Assembly: GCF_052324685.1 (NCBI RefSeq)
Contig: NC_135212.1
Span: forward strand, 18,626,548-18,690,547
DNA from: Brachyhypopomus gauderio
Taxonomy: Eukaryota; Chordata; Actinopteri; Gymnotiformes; Hypopomidae
Length of the DNA: 64,000 nucleotides
Reading direction: 5' to 3'
Shown piece by piece: positions 22,936-33,794 of the stretch. Each line of letters starts with the position of its first letter. Position 1 is the stretch's first letter. Under the pieces are notes generated by a model. That model searched no databases, was not told where the DNA came from, and saw nothing but the letters and a program-made list of their open reading frames with translations. A program made the position numbers and the translations under genes.

Positions 22936-24362
22936 GCTCATCTCGTTCCTTATCTTATCTTAGATCTTAGCGCAGCTTTTGATACTGTAGACCACAACAT
23001 TTTGCTGGATCGACTAGAAAACATGGTAGGTATTAAAGGAGTTGCACTCTCCTGGTTTAGATCATATCTGACCAACCATGTAAGTGTTAATAATAAAACA
23101 TCTAAATCTGTTCAGGTTAAATATGGTGTCCCACAAGGGACAGTCCTAGGACCACTTCTATTTACACTTTACATGTTACCTTTAGGCGAGATTATACATA
23201 AGCACGACATCGGTTTCCACTCCTACGCAGACGACACCCAACTATATTTATCGGCTAAACCCGATGATTTAGGTGTAAACAGTAAAATCGAGAAGTGTGT
23301 AGAAGAGATAAAACATTCGATGGCGTGTAACTTTCTAGCACTAAATCCAGATAAAACAGAGCTAATAGTTGGGTCTAGGGCAGCGAGAGACAAGATACGT
23401 AATGTAGCATTGAATCTACATTCCTTTACTATAACCCCCAGCGCAGAGGTAAAGAACTTAGGTGTCACTATAGACCCAGATCTCTCGTTCGATTCACACA
23501 TTAATAATATAACTAGGGTAGCTTTCACTTACGCAACATTGCTAAAATTAGAAATATATTAAATACTAGTGATGCGGAAAAGCTAATCCATGCATTCATA
23601 TCCTCTCGCCTAGATTATTGCAATAGTCTTCTAGCTGGATGTTCTGGTAAATCGATAAACAAACTCCAGCTTGTTCAGAATGCAGCAGCGCGAGTTTTAA
23701 CGAAAACTAAAAAATTTGATCACATTAGTCCCGTGAAGATCACAGCAGGTGGAAGAGCCTTTTCTTTTAAAGCTCCACAACTGTGGAATAATCTTCCTGC
23801 CTTTATTCGGGACTCAGACACAGTCTCAATGTTTAAAACTCAACTAAAGACTTATCTGTTTAGTTTGGCCTTTGAATAATCTGTTACATATTTACCACAT
23901 CACATATCTTTCTTCTCCGAGGTTCACTTGGGGAGTAACACTGTAGTTGGAGCCTACAATTCCAGTATCATCGCTCTGACACGGAATGAAAACCTGGCGT
24001 TCATCATAAGACATTTACATTGACAATATCAACACCCAGAACTTTCATTCTAGTTACCTTATACTTAGCCTGATTGTGTGATTTATTTGTAACTTGTGTA
24101 TTAGTCTGTATAATTTGTTTTTGTGTTATTTGTGTGTTAACGGGCCGCCCAATGGAGGATGGGTTCCCTCTTGAGTCTTGGTCCTCCCAAGGTTTCTTCC
24201 TATTCCCCACCATCTAGGGAGTTTTTCCTTGCCACTGTCGCCTTTGGCTTGCTCTTTAGGGTTTTGGACCCATAGTATTGTTAACCTTGTAAATCCTGTA
24301 AAGCGCTTTGTGACAACTTGTGTTGTGAAAAGCGCTATACAAATATATTTGATTTGATTTGG

Positions 24363-24441
24363 TTTGGTCTTTCCTACATATCCCACCAGGAAAAATAGAA
24401 CCATTGACCTCTTGTATGCAAACATCAGGGATGCTTACAGG
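24363..24441 (+). mobile_element. Rex1-like LINE endonuclease fragment, part 1
   Basis: It translates as PTRKNRTIDLLYANIRDAYR, part of the apurinic endonuclease domain of Rex1/CR1-type LINEs. The reading continues at 28750 after removal of the 4.3 kb hAT element. Confidence 0.7.
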
Positions 24442-24786
24442 CATTGGCGTAGGAACCGGGGGGATGGGGGAACGTGTCCCACCCAATATCCTAAACGGGT
24501 AGATTTGTCCCACCCAAAAATTTAACCAAAGAAAAAGCGGAAACTGTTTAAAAACTTTTATTGTAAAAGCACGGTTTGGCAGTGTTCGCAATTCACGCGC
24601 TGTGTTTGTTGTTAGTGTAGCAGAGGAAAAAAGCTCTGTTTATAAATTCTGAAATTTTTATTTTTTGAATTCGCCAAAATAAGTTTGAAAAGAAAATACA
24701 GCTACATGTTTGTGGGCGTACAACACCATCTACTGGTCAGCGACAGTATAATTCTGCTAGAAAACAGCTAGCCTCCATTTTCCAGT

Positions 24787-25221
24787 TCAGTCTAGTTTCG
24801 GGAGCTGAAGAGAATGGTAGGTTCAGTATTACTCTCCAGGATGTTTAAGTGTTCTGAGGTACTTTTGAGTAATAACCCTGCACTGAAGTGACACTGTATG
24901 TACTTTTACTTCATAAATAAGCACAGGTTTGGGTTTTCCATAAAAACGTCAAGTACTGTGAGCTGTTTAATTTCGAGGTTCAACTAGTTTAGCACTCAAC
25001 CATGCGGTCACAAGGTATTCGCCTTCTAGCTACAGCTAGCTAATTTGGCATTCTTTTACCCTGTGGATTGAATACATTCTTAGCTACAGTAAACTAAAAT
25101 AGCACAGCTTTTCATGTGGGTTTAATGTAGAAGCTAATTTTATTCATTCGTGCTTTATAGCTGTTAGGAGCGGAGAAACATACTGATAAGCTGCTGTTTT
25201 CTGTCCGTTTTATGAAACCAG
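24787..25221 (+). other. Two leader exons separated by a GT-AG intron
   Basis: Exon 1 ends agagaatg at 24816 before donor gtaggt. Exon 2 runs 25161-25221 between acceptor tttatag and donor gtacgc. They are defined as exons because a downstream copy (25377-25467) carries them precisely fused. Non-coding by appearance; probably the 5' untranslated leader of the hAT transposase mRNA. Confidence 0.65.
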
Positions 25222-25376
25222 GTACGCCTATTGTATTTCCTTATTTTCGTTTAATATTTTTAATTGTTGTAAACCTTTATTTGTTAATGCTTTGCTGAAA
25301 AATCCTGAGCTATTTTTGCACTGAGAATACTGAGTCTATAATCCGAACGAATTATGTTGTATTTGTATTGTGGAAG

Positions 25377-25467
25377 TCAGTCTAGTTTCGGGAGCTGAAG
25401 AGAATGCTGTTAGGAGCGGAGAAGCATACTGATAAGCTGCTGTTTTCTGTCCGTTTTATGAAACCAG
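25377..25467 (+). repeat. Spliced (processed) copy of the two leader exons
   Basis: 25377-25406 equals 24787-24816, and 25407-25467 equals 25161-25221 with one mismatch. The junction falls exactly at the splice sites, and the 344-bp intron is missing. The copy continues with tgactccagtaaaaaagctc, presumably the next exon. See findings. Confidence 0.75.
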
Positions 25468-25951
25468 TGACTCCAGTAAAAAAGCTCAGAACCAACCCTG
25501 TGGTGCAGTCACTTTATTGAGGGACCAAGACGGAGGGGTTACATTAGCAACTTGTCAGGTGGTCTCTGGGTCTTTCATTTTCTTAAGGCTTGTGTTGAGA
25601 TGCCTGTTCAGAAATATCCCGCACTCATAGCTTCACTGACCTGAGCTCTCGCCTCGCTCGTCCACCATATATATGACAATAAAACAGCTTTATTGTAATG
25701 TGCTGTTATGGTAACAGACTAGGAGGGTTTGGGTTAGCTAACGTTTATATTAATGCTTGTCAGAAAGCTCTCTGAAATGTAAAGTTACATTACTCTCGGG
25801 CCACGTCCCAAACTGCAGACACTGAATGTCTAAAAAATAAAATATAACAAATAAACAAACAAATAAATAAAAGGACACCGTCATTTGAAGTGCTTTCAGT
25901 AGTGCAGTATGTAATGTTCCAGAGTGTGCTGTTTGGGACACAGCCTTACGT

Positions 25952-27856
25952 TGTGTGTCGTTTGTGAGCGTGTTCGTAGTCGCACTTGTGCCTTGTCTCG
26001 AGATCACGAGGGTATGTGTTAATCACCTATATAATGTGCGTTCGCGCAATGTCTTGTGCTCGTCTTTGTCTTAAGTTCCGTGCCAGTGTGAGTGTGTGTG
26101 TTGTGCTCACTCTACGCTCGGAGCTTACACATCTGTTACGTCCAATAAACGTTTTATGTTGCACCTTGCTATGCTCGTCGTGCCTCCTTCCTACAAGCGT
26201 CACAGAAAGATGAGCCTACAAGATGCCGGGATATGCTTCTCGGGCAAAGAAGGGAAAGAAGAAAAGCAAGCGTCGCCATTCATCTCACCCTGCACATGCC
26301 CGAGAGGAGTAGATGGTAGGAGGAGGAGACTGTGCCGTTTTTTGTGAGCACAGCTGCGTGGGCATTCGCCCCCCCGAGGTCGAGTTTGGGAGCGGGGAGT
26401 CCGAGGAGGAGGAGAGTCCTCTACCTTCCGAAGACTACGAGGAGGAGACGGAGAGAGGTGCCAGCTCTGCTCCGTTCAAGCACTCCGCTCCCCTCGTGAC
26501 CGAGGAGGCCAGCCCTCTTCCCTCTGTAAGCGCCGAATCAGGCACGCACTATGGAGAGGGCGAGGGTGAAGATGTCAGTCCCCCTCCCTCCGTTTACTCG
26601 GTGCCCACCGTGTATTACGGAGGAGATGACCCTCGGAGTCCACCAGAGATGACAGCGAGGGAGAACCAGACGCCAGCCTTCCGCCGTCCGTGTGTGCGCC
26701 AAAAGGTGGCTAGCTCTTCCCCCTCTGTGTGGTCAGAAATGACCGTGCGTACAGAGAAGGGGGAGAGACCGGAGGGCGAGGTGCGTTCGGGCTCTGAGGC
26801 GAGCCGGGTGGACTACTCGCCTTACGTCTCCATGGAAGAGGCGATGTCGCGGAGCCCAGGAGCCTCGGAGGAGGAAGAAGAGGGGATGGAAACGTCAGGG
26901 GGCGAGGAGGTGCTACCCCGGCGAGCGCAAGAGACCCGAGGCCGAGGGTGTGTTTCGGATTGCCCCCAGAGGAACCTCGTACCCCGGCCAGTGAACGGCG
27001 TCAGGCAAAACCCCCGCCAGCACCCAGGAAGAAGCCTGAAGCACCCAAAGCAAAGCCAGCGGGCGCGCGGTTGCCTGGAGCGCCAAGCAGCGCTGCGCGC
27101 GCACGGGAGGACCGGTCCCGCAGAACGGAGGGATCCCGCCTCTGGTTCCGCTTGCAGCCCTGGGAGGATTTGCGCCGCTGGCCGCGCTCTTGCAAACAGG
27201 GAGCGCGATCTCCTGGTTGCCCGTGCCTGTGTGTTTGTCAGTCCCGTTGTTTATCCCTAATTTCCTTTTCCCTCTTGTGCCCCTTGTGTTTCATGTTCCT
27301 GTATGTATGTTCGTCCACGTGCCCATGTTTAATGTATTTTCCCGTCTTCCCAGGGAGGGTGTTCTAGAGCTGTTTGCGGCGGTTCCCACCATCGGGGGAG
27401 ACGGCTCTCGGAGGCTCGTGAACCCGGCGGCTCCGGACCTGCCCGTTGGTGTTGGTTCGGGGCTTTCCAGCTGCGTGGGACGCTCCGAGAGTAGCGAGCC
27501 CCTGGTGGAGGGTTCTGTCACGGTCACAGCTCCGGACCCTTCCCTGTGGGCGTGCCGCTACGTTGTCTGCGTGTCGTTATGTCCATATTTGTAGTTCCGT
27601 GGGTGTGGGTCGTTTGTGAGCGTGTTCGTAGTCGCACCTGTGCCTTGTCTCGAGATCACGAGGGTATGTGTTAATCACCTATATAATGTGCGTTCGCGCA
27701 ATGTCTTGTGCTCGTCTTTGTCTAAAGTTCCGTGCCAGTGTGAGTGTGTGTGTTGTGCTCGCTCTACGCTCAGAGCTTACACGTCTGTTACGTCCAATAA
27801 ACGTTCTATGTTGCACCTTGCGACGCTCGTCGTGCCTCCTTCCTACGAGCGTCACA
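25952..27856 (+). mobile_element. LTR-type retroelement lacking pol, inside the hAT
   Basis: Direct repeats of 253 bp at 25952-26204 and 27604-27856 are about 96% identical. Each starts TGTG, ends TCACA, and carries a TATA-like tatataatg and an AATAAA signal in plus orientation, so they behave as LTRs. The 1.4 kb interior is far more GC-rich than its surroundings. It holds one long reading frame (26223-27260) but no protease, reverse transcriptase or integrase. I see no convincing primer binding site, polypurine tract or target duplication. It would be a non-autonomous (TRIM/LARD-like) element needing an outside reverse transcriptase. Confidence 0.6.
26223..27260 (+). CDS. Unknown retroelement protein, basic N-terminus, acidic Ser/Pro-rich body
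   Basis: I do not recognise this protein. The frame starts MPGYASRAKKGKKKSKRRHS, a strongly basic (nuclear-targeting-like) stretch. It meets one in-frame TAG at 26310, then runs open for 315 codons. The body is rich in Glu, Ser and Pro with repeated PLPS/PPPS motifs (SPLPSEDYEEE, SPLPSVSAES, SPPPSVYSVP). Near 26945 the codon periodicity seems to switch to another frame, giving a Pro/Lys-rich tail (QAKPPPAPRKKPEAPKAKPA, 27003-27062), which suggests a frameshift. It lies between two LTR-like repeats and would be a gag-like or accessory product (inference). Confidence 0.5.
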
Positions 27857-27923
27857 CTAACATTAATGTTAGTCTTGTCTAGTCAGGAAACCTTAACATA
27901 CATTTTTTGTAATTTCATTTCAG

Positions 27924-27997
27924 CATGCCACCAAAGGAAAAAAATTAAACCACAGGACACAACGCTCCTGAGTTTTTTAAAAAAGAGTGGAGATAGT
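27924..27997 (+). pseudogene. First coding exon of a hAT-type transposase
   Basis: The exon lies between acceptor atttcag and donor gtaagt. It opens with a catgccaccaaagg start context and, in the best frame, reads IKPQDTTLLSFLKKSGDS. The (T/L)LSFFKK-type N-terminus is common to many vertebrate hAT transposases. The downstream zinc-finger and catalytic exons are absent, so the element is dead or a deletion derivative. Confidence 0.5.
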
Positions 27998-28749
27998 GTA
28001 AGTATACAACAGAGTTTAGACATAATAATAATAATAATACTCAAACCTGTTATATTATTTTTAATATTATGCATCACCCTATTAGGAGAGTACTGGTACA
28101 AAGAGTGTACAGTATCAGTGCAGAAGCTGCAGATATCATTCATGCTTTGCCTTCAGAGGTACATGGATTATTTGGTGGCTCCACTCTACAATGACTCAAA
28201 ACAGACATAACCATGTCACTATCTGTCATGTCCATCAGAATAAGCTTGATTTGTTGGATAAAAAGACAATCTGCAAGGAATTTGTAGCTGTGAATGATAA
28301 GAAAAAAAAATATTTTGGTTCTCTATCATAGACCATGGGTCTAAATGCTTAAAGCTCAGCTCCTACAGAAAGGATACAAACTTTTTTTTGGCTATATGTG
28401 AATATAATCCATATATTGCATGCATAATTTATTTAAAGTTTGTGGACAACAGTATCATGTATTATTGAGTATATTGTTTAGTTTATAAAGTGTCCTTTAA
28501 TTTGGATTTATCTAAAAAATAAACATAAGTACAGAAAATGTTGCATTTTGTTTATTTATTTGCAATTTACCGTAATTCCACAAATGTTCTACGTCACCAT
28601 ACATACAGTGATTAACTACCTTACCTACAGTGGAATCAGTTTATAGTAATATTTTAGAGGATAGGGTGGGCTTTAATTTCATAGCAAACGCCCCCCCCCC
28701 CCCCCCCCCCCCCCAATGTCAAACCCGCTCCTACGTTCTTGCTTACAGG

Positions 28750-28990
28750 GGAATCTCACAACCTGCAGTGGGGAAATCAGACCATAATCTGGTTCTCCTA
28801 CAGCGCCAGTACAAACCACTAGTACTGAGGCAACCTCCCACAACACACTCATTCAGAGTGTGGTCTACTGGGGCAGAAGAAGCTTTCAAGGACTGCTTTG
28901 AGACAACGGACTGGAGTGTGTTGCTGGAGTCAAAAGGGGAGAACATTTAGGGCAGACAAACTGTGTAACAGACTACTTAAACTTCTTTGT
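28750..28990 (+). mobile_element. Rex1-like LINE endonuclease fragment, part 2
   Basis: It continues part 1 (24363-24441): GISQPAVGKSDHNLVLLQRQ, then YKPLVLRQPPTTHSFRVWS and the linker AEEAFKDCFETTDWSVL. It is the same family as, or close to, the LINE at 6850-7850. Confidence 0.75.
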
Positions 28991-29955
28991 GGAGGCTACT
29001 TTTCCCACAAAAAATTGTATATTGCTTTTTCGAACAACAAGCCATAGATTACTAGCAATGTCAAGAACCTATACTCAACCAAAATAAGCCTCATAAAAAG
29101 ACTCACAAGTCTTGGTTTTCATTTATATGTTTCATGCATGTTTTTTATGGTTTTCAGTTGCATGTGAAAACAAGTAAAAAAATCTTAAACTGCATATACA
29201 ATACTGTATGAAAATAATGTTTAAACCTGTGCAATGCCAGGACCCACCAGTGATTCCAGACTCTCGTTCCCAGTTACTGAGCCCAGTTCTGGTGAAGCTG
29301 GGTCCCCACTCAGCCACTTCTATACCTGTCCCACCTGTCCTGATGATGCTTCAGAGTGTCTGATGTCACGTGATGAAATATGCAAGTCTAAAGCTTGTAA
29401 GGAGAGACTTACTATTGTTGTCTCACAAGATGTCAGAAACTGCTTGGAAACCACAAAATAATGCTTGCTACTTCATTATATTAATGATTATTTGCCTTTG
29501 CCAGTTTTGAATTGGTGATTAGTTATATGTATATTTATGACGATATACAGTTTTAACATGCAAATAAACACTAACCCTTTCATCCTTTCAGACCGTTTTA
29601 CACCTTTCTGGACAACTGGACAATTAATTTCACATAAGCATGTTTTGTACTGCTCTCTGTTGGCTGTATTTCTATTTCAGTCAGTCAGCTCAGAAACTGA
29701 CAGAGCATACATTTCTCTTCATGTGTATTTTGGTCACAACCCCAGATGAGAATGATGCATTCATTGCACTAACAGTTTAAATTTGCTTTTGTGTCATGAC
29801 ATTTTTACAAGTTAATGGTATTTATCACATTGCAGATATCCTGATCCATGTCCAACTGGAATCTCATGAACACCCTCAGCTAAAATCACTAAATATTATT
29901 GATTATATTTCATATATAACTTCAGTCAGTATCAGCAAACTGGTGTAATGTTCTA
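28991..29955. other. No gene seen
   Basis: AT-rich sequence without recognised exon, RNA gene or delimited repeat. Confidence 0.5.
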
Positions 29956-29959
29956 CAAC

Positions 29960-30214
29960 TGTAACGACTGGTTTTTGAGAATGCCAAAATTGAGGCATTG
30001 CTTTTTTGTGCAAACACAAGACAACAAGGATTGACTCAAACAAAGACGAGCAACAAGCACAACCAACTGCAAACTTTAATGAGACTAATGACAGAGACGG
30101 ATAAACATATGCACATAGAACAATGTCCAAAGGAAATACATATATGGACATAAACGGGTGCAGATTAAACATACATATGCCCGAAGGGAGGGGTTTGGCA
30201 ATTGGCTATGTCAC
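29960..30214 (-). mobile_element. Possible solo LTR
   Basis: The minus-strand unit would start TGACATAGCC and end GTTACA, with an ATTAAA-type signal near 30075. No target duplication was found, so the borders are tentative. Confidence 0.3.
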
Positions 30215-30543
30215 CTGCTCCAACTGAACATTGTAGTCTAGAGAAATGTATATGCCATTGTTGGAAAGCCAGTTGCATTAGTCACTTAATATAATGAAAA
30301 TTATGGTAAAACTGCTATGTGTGCATTTGTAGCCGTAGGAATATTTTTGAGTATCTGAATGTCTATTTTTTTTATGAACTTCACCAAGCTTTGTTTTACA
30401 ATCTCAATGTTAAGTTAAAACTTTAAAAGAAAAAAAGGTTTTTGTATATGGTTCCTTTTGGGGGTTCCCCCCTTGTTTGTTTTATGTGGGGCGGCAATTA
30501 GTGCGACACACGTCTGAACTATCCGGTGCTTTCGCGGCAAAAT

Positions 30544-31224
30544 CGCCAGTAGCATTGTGAATGCTGAACTGGTAAGCAGGTGTTTTGCGCTCTCCCGTAA
30601 ATTTCAAAATTTAAAGGTGTAGAAACGTATCTTTTGAGTAAGTTTAAGAGATAAACTACGCTGTGAGAAGTTATATCGCTAGTTGCCTCTCTTTCTAAAC
30701 TCTTAAGTTAAACCGAGTTAGACGATGCTTTTAACATTGGAGTCGAGTCATCCATTGTTTTATGCCTCGTGCAGGCGGGAGAGAGAGCGAGGGAGAAGCA
30801 GAGCCTGTGTGTGTGTGTGCGCGCGCGTGCTGATTCTGCCCCATGTCTCACTCAGGTATGTTTTCCTGTTGAGAAAAATTGAAAAATTTGGAACTTTTTA
30901 CAATATGTTTGTATTGTGACTGTGTATTAGCACTGCTGGTTTATATTAGTAAGTTATATATTTGGCCTTTTCTCCTTTCGGCTGTATATGTATTAAAAAA
31001 GAAAAACGCCAGTAGCATTGTGAATGCTGAACTGGCGGGAAAGAGAGTGAGGGAGAAGCAGAGCCTGTGTGTGCGCGTGCGCGTGCTGATTCTGCCCCAT
31101 GTCTCACTCAGAGAGAAGCATCGTGGACACTGAATCGAATAAACAATGCAGAGTACCGTATCCCAGTGTGTTGTGTGACTTCTTCGCCTGCCCGGAGCCC
31201 ATCGTCCGGTTAATGTCTGCTACA
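30544..31224 (+). repeat. Two exons plus their spliced copy, ending in a polyadenylation region
   Basis: Exon a (30544-30571) is followed by donor gtaagc. Exon b (30775-30855) lies between acceptor cgtgcag and donor gtatgt. At 31007-31034 and 31035-31111 both are repeated fused, without the 203-bp intron. The copy runs on through an AATAAA at about 31139 to tctgctaca at 31224. No protein is evident; it is likely a transposon leader. See findings. Confidence 0.7.
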
Positions 31225-31369
31225 CATTTACCATACATTTCTGTCATTAACCTCATATCATCATCAGTTGTGTACACACATGTGTACACAGGTCTACCTG
31301 AGAATACCTGAGTCTACAAACCTCACTTTTTTACTAGAAAAATGTGAATGGATTTGACCATGTACATTG

Positions 31370-31530
31370 ATATCGGTCAATAAACCTCTGATCAAGAAAC
31401 CAAATCTTGATTCAATTGTACTATCTAATTATAGACCCATTTCGAACATATAATTTATATCCAAGATCATAGAAAAAGCTTCAATCTGGATTTAGGCCCC
31501 ACCACAGTACTGAAACAGCCCTATAGACCA
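31370..31530 (+). mobile_element. L2 LINE reverse transcriptase remnant
   Basis: Broken frames read KPLIKKPNLDSIVLSNYRPI and LQSGFRPHHSTETAL, the same L2 segment as 22540-22745. It is short, frameshifted and internally deleted. Confidence 0.65.
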
Positions 31531-32500
31531 TAAGGTGAACATCGAAAAGTCCTTCAGAAAAGAAATTCCGCTCCGCGCTCTCCGTACCAAACACGCTTCA
31601 GCTCATAAAAAGAATGAGTTATGTTGAGGTTTAAAAAAAAGTTTCGCAGCTCAAAATACTGTACTTTTTTGTTCGCAGCGTTTAATGGAAGGACTAGTGC
31701 CTGGCAAGGTGTATGTACATATTCGGCAGGCGTAATAACACTTTGCAGGCTTCCCACGGGTCCTTGAAATCCTTTAAAGTTTGTGAATTTGAAAAAATAA
31801 GTTCAAGGCCCTGGAAAGTTTTTGAAAACAGGCATAAAAGACAGCCGTCCTTGAAGGTCCTTGAATATTTTGAGGGGTTTGAAATTTCATATGGATGAAG
31901 ACCGCACTCAAGGAATAATAGGGCAAAGTTGGTAGGAAGTCAATATTTACAAAAGATTGCTATGAAAAAGATTGTCATAATGTTTTAAATTTCTCATCCT
32001 TTGTTGAAAAATATGATCTGATATGATAGTTATTATAAAGATTTTAAGAAAGTCTGCAAAGTGATTCCTTTAGCATTAATTCAATTAATCAAAAATGTAA
32101 TTTTATATTCAGAGTTGAATGAATGAGATTCTTTAAAGAAACATCCTAATACAAATTATAAAACCACAATGGCTTGTCAAATGGCCCATATCTTCTAAAG
32201 TAAAAGAGACTCATTTCAAAATAATAAATAAGATATATCCTGTAGCCATGTTTCTTGAAAGAAGATTTAAACTTGATGTGGATTCATGTGCCTTTTGTAA
32301 GTCAGATGAATTCCAGGAGCATTAGTTTTTTCATGTCAATATTCACAAAGTTTTTGCATGGACACTAGAAACTCAATTAATCTCAAACTTAACATTCTTT
32401 CTTTTGATACTATTTTACTTTATGCGGAAAACTTAAGTTCGGATTTCTCTGATGCCATAAATGTAGTCGTACTTTTAGCAAAATATCACATTCACTACAG

Positions 32501-33207
32501 CAGTGGTTCCCAAAGTGGGGGGCGCGCCCCCTAGGTGGGGCGCGGAGCTATTGCAGGGGGGGCGCGGAGCTTGAAAGTAAAACGTGCACATGTGTCAATA
32601 TTAGGGATGCACCGATTCCGATATTAATATCTGAAAAAATTCTAGATCGGGTATCGGGGACAATGTGACCGATCCATAAAAACAGATCTATTCACTCTAA
32701 TTATATGCTTGTATTGCTTGCTTTTCGGAGTTAGTTCAACCCTAATACTCGCGCTGGTGGTATTCCACTTAGTCCGTTTATTTGCTGGTTGACCAAAATA
32801 AACCTGGGCTCCAGCAATACTTCACTGTTCATACATGAACTGGTGAGTTGTCCAAAGCTCATTTAATGCGTTACTTACAGAAATAAATTAAAGAGCAGTG
32901 GTCTGACTCGGTCTACGGCGGAAAGCTAAAAAAACAATATTCCATACGCACGCTCAACTCGCTCCCTTAAAGAGACAGTACACATATTTCTGGCCGTTAC
33001 ATGCTTTGTGCTCTGCGTGATGTCTGCGCTTGCAAACTAGCCGCATATGTATTGCTGTTTCTCTTATTTCATCTCCTTATTTATTTTAAATTACATTTAG
33101 AATTCTTGAACCATTTAAAATGTTTCTTGCAGTTAATTTTTTTCATGTTTGACCAAAGTTGTGAACCTATTGTTTTTGTAAGTTTTCAACACATCCCTAG
33201 TCAATAT

Positions 33208-33249
<42 letters not shown>

Positions 33250-33318
33250 GTAGGGGGGGCGCAAAAATATTCTCATCTACTAAAGGGGGGCACGGCAGAA
33301 AAAGTTTGGGAACCACTG
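32501..33318. mobile_element. Non-autonomous hAT element
   Basis: Ends CAGTGGTTCCCAAAGTGGGG and TTTGGGAACCACTG form the inverted repeats. The perfect 8-bp duplication cactacag lies at 32493-32500 and 33319-33326. The 818-bp body has no transposase. Near the right end lies a run of 41 G (33208-33248). Confidence 0.9.
33208..33248. repeat. Poly-G run of 41 bases
   Basis: An uninterrupted G homopolymer inside the hAT element. Its true length may be uncertain because such runs assemble badly. Confidence 0.9.
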
Positions 33319-33794
33319 CACTACAGTAAGTGGAATGGTTAAAAGCCTTCTTTTCTCTTTATGATCGAATTAATTAAGAATCATTAAGTAGATTAAAAAA
33401 CTTGGAAAATGCAAGAATCATCTCACACCAAATTTCTCTAATCTAATCTCATATGGCTTTGCTCCTCTGTTTTATGTATGTACTGTATGTGTATATGCAT
33501 ATGTGTATTATTGTTATTATTATTTGTCTACTGTCAACGTGTCAGCACAAGTTCATTTAAAATGATATTGATTCTACAGGGCCTATGCTGACTTACTTTG
33601 CAAAAGTTTGGTCATTCTCCTGTAGAGAAATTTGTTTGTTTTTTCAGCACCGAAAGCTAGTGTTTCCTGTATGTAGTTAACGTATGTGTAGCCGCTTTAC
33701 GTGAATGTCACCTTCTCACAGGTACACTGCTTAATTGCCAGACATGTTGTGTGTGAATTAAGTTTTCGTTTAATCAGTGCTTAACGTCATGCAC

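Larger units (their letters stand above)
19925..24357 (+). mobile_element. L2-clade LINE, 5'-truncated, with nested insertions
   Basis: In order: the end of the endonuclease domain (19936-20100, with TLDLIFTYG and AISDHSLLIYE), linker region (to 20544), reverse transcriptase N-terminal half (22203-22787, ending RPNHSTEIALLRVVNDLL), then [15 protein letters not shown] (22970-23010), [18 protein letters not shown] and the catalytic [13 protein letters not shown] (23120-23260), and the C-terminal part (23562-23880) in a shifted frame. The 3' UTR ends in a (gattt)n tail at 24357. The style is L2/Maui. Interruptions are a Tc1 element at 20584-22200 and a short LINE tail at about 22788-22935. A frameshift near 23530 and a deletion near 23730 inactivate it. 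Confidence 0.85.
24442..28741 (+). mobile_element. 4.3 kb hAT transposon splitting a LINE
   Basis: The left end cattggcgtaggaaccgggg and the complement of the right end caagaacgtaggagcggg form degenerate inverted repeats. The exact 8-bp target duplication cttacagg lies at 24434-24441 and 28742-28749. The LINE endonuclease reading frame is continuous across the empty site. Inside are 5' leader exons (24787-24816 and 25161-25221), a spliced copy of them (25377-25467), an LTR-type element (25952-27856), and a first coding exon of a hAT transposase (27924-27997). The catalytic part is absent. A run of 24 C at 28691-28714 adjoins the right end. Confidence 0.75.
32150..33560 (+). mobile_element. 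L1/Tx1-like LINE C-terminal remnant
   Basis: The frame at about 32190-32330 reads KVKETHFKIINKIYPVAMFL and RRFKLDVDSCAFCKSDEFQE, the Cys-containing zinc-binding-like region near the C-terminus of L1/Tx1-type ORF2. It has stop codons. After the nested hAT, related non-coding 3' sequence continues to about 33560. Confidence 0.55.
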
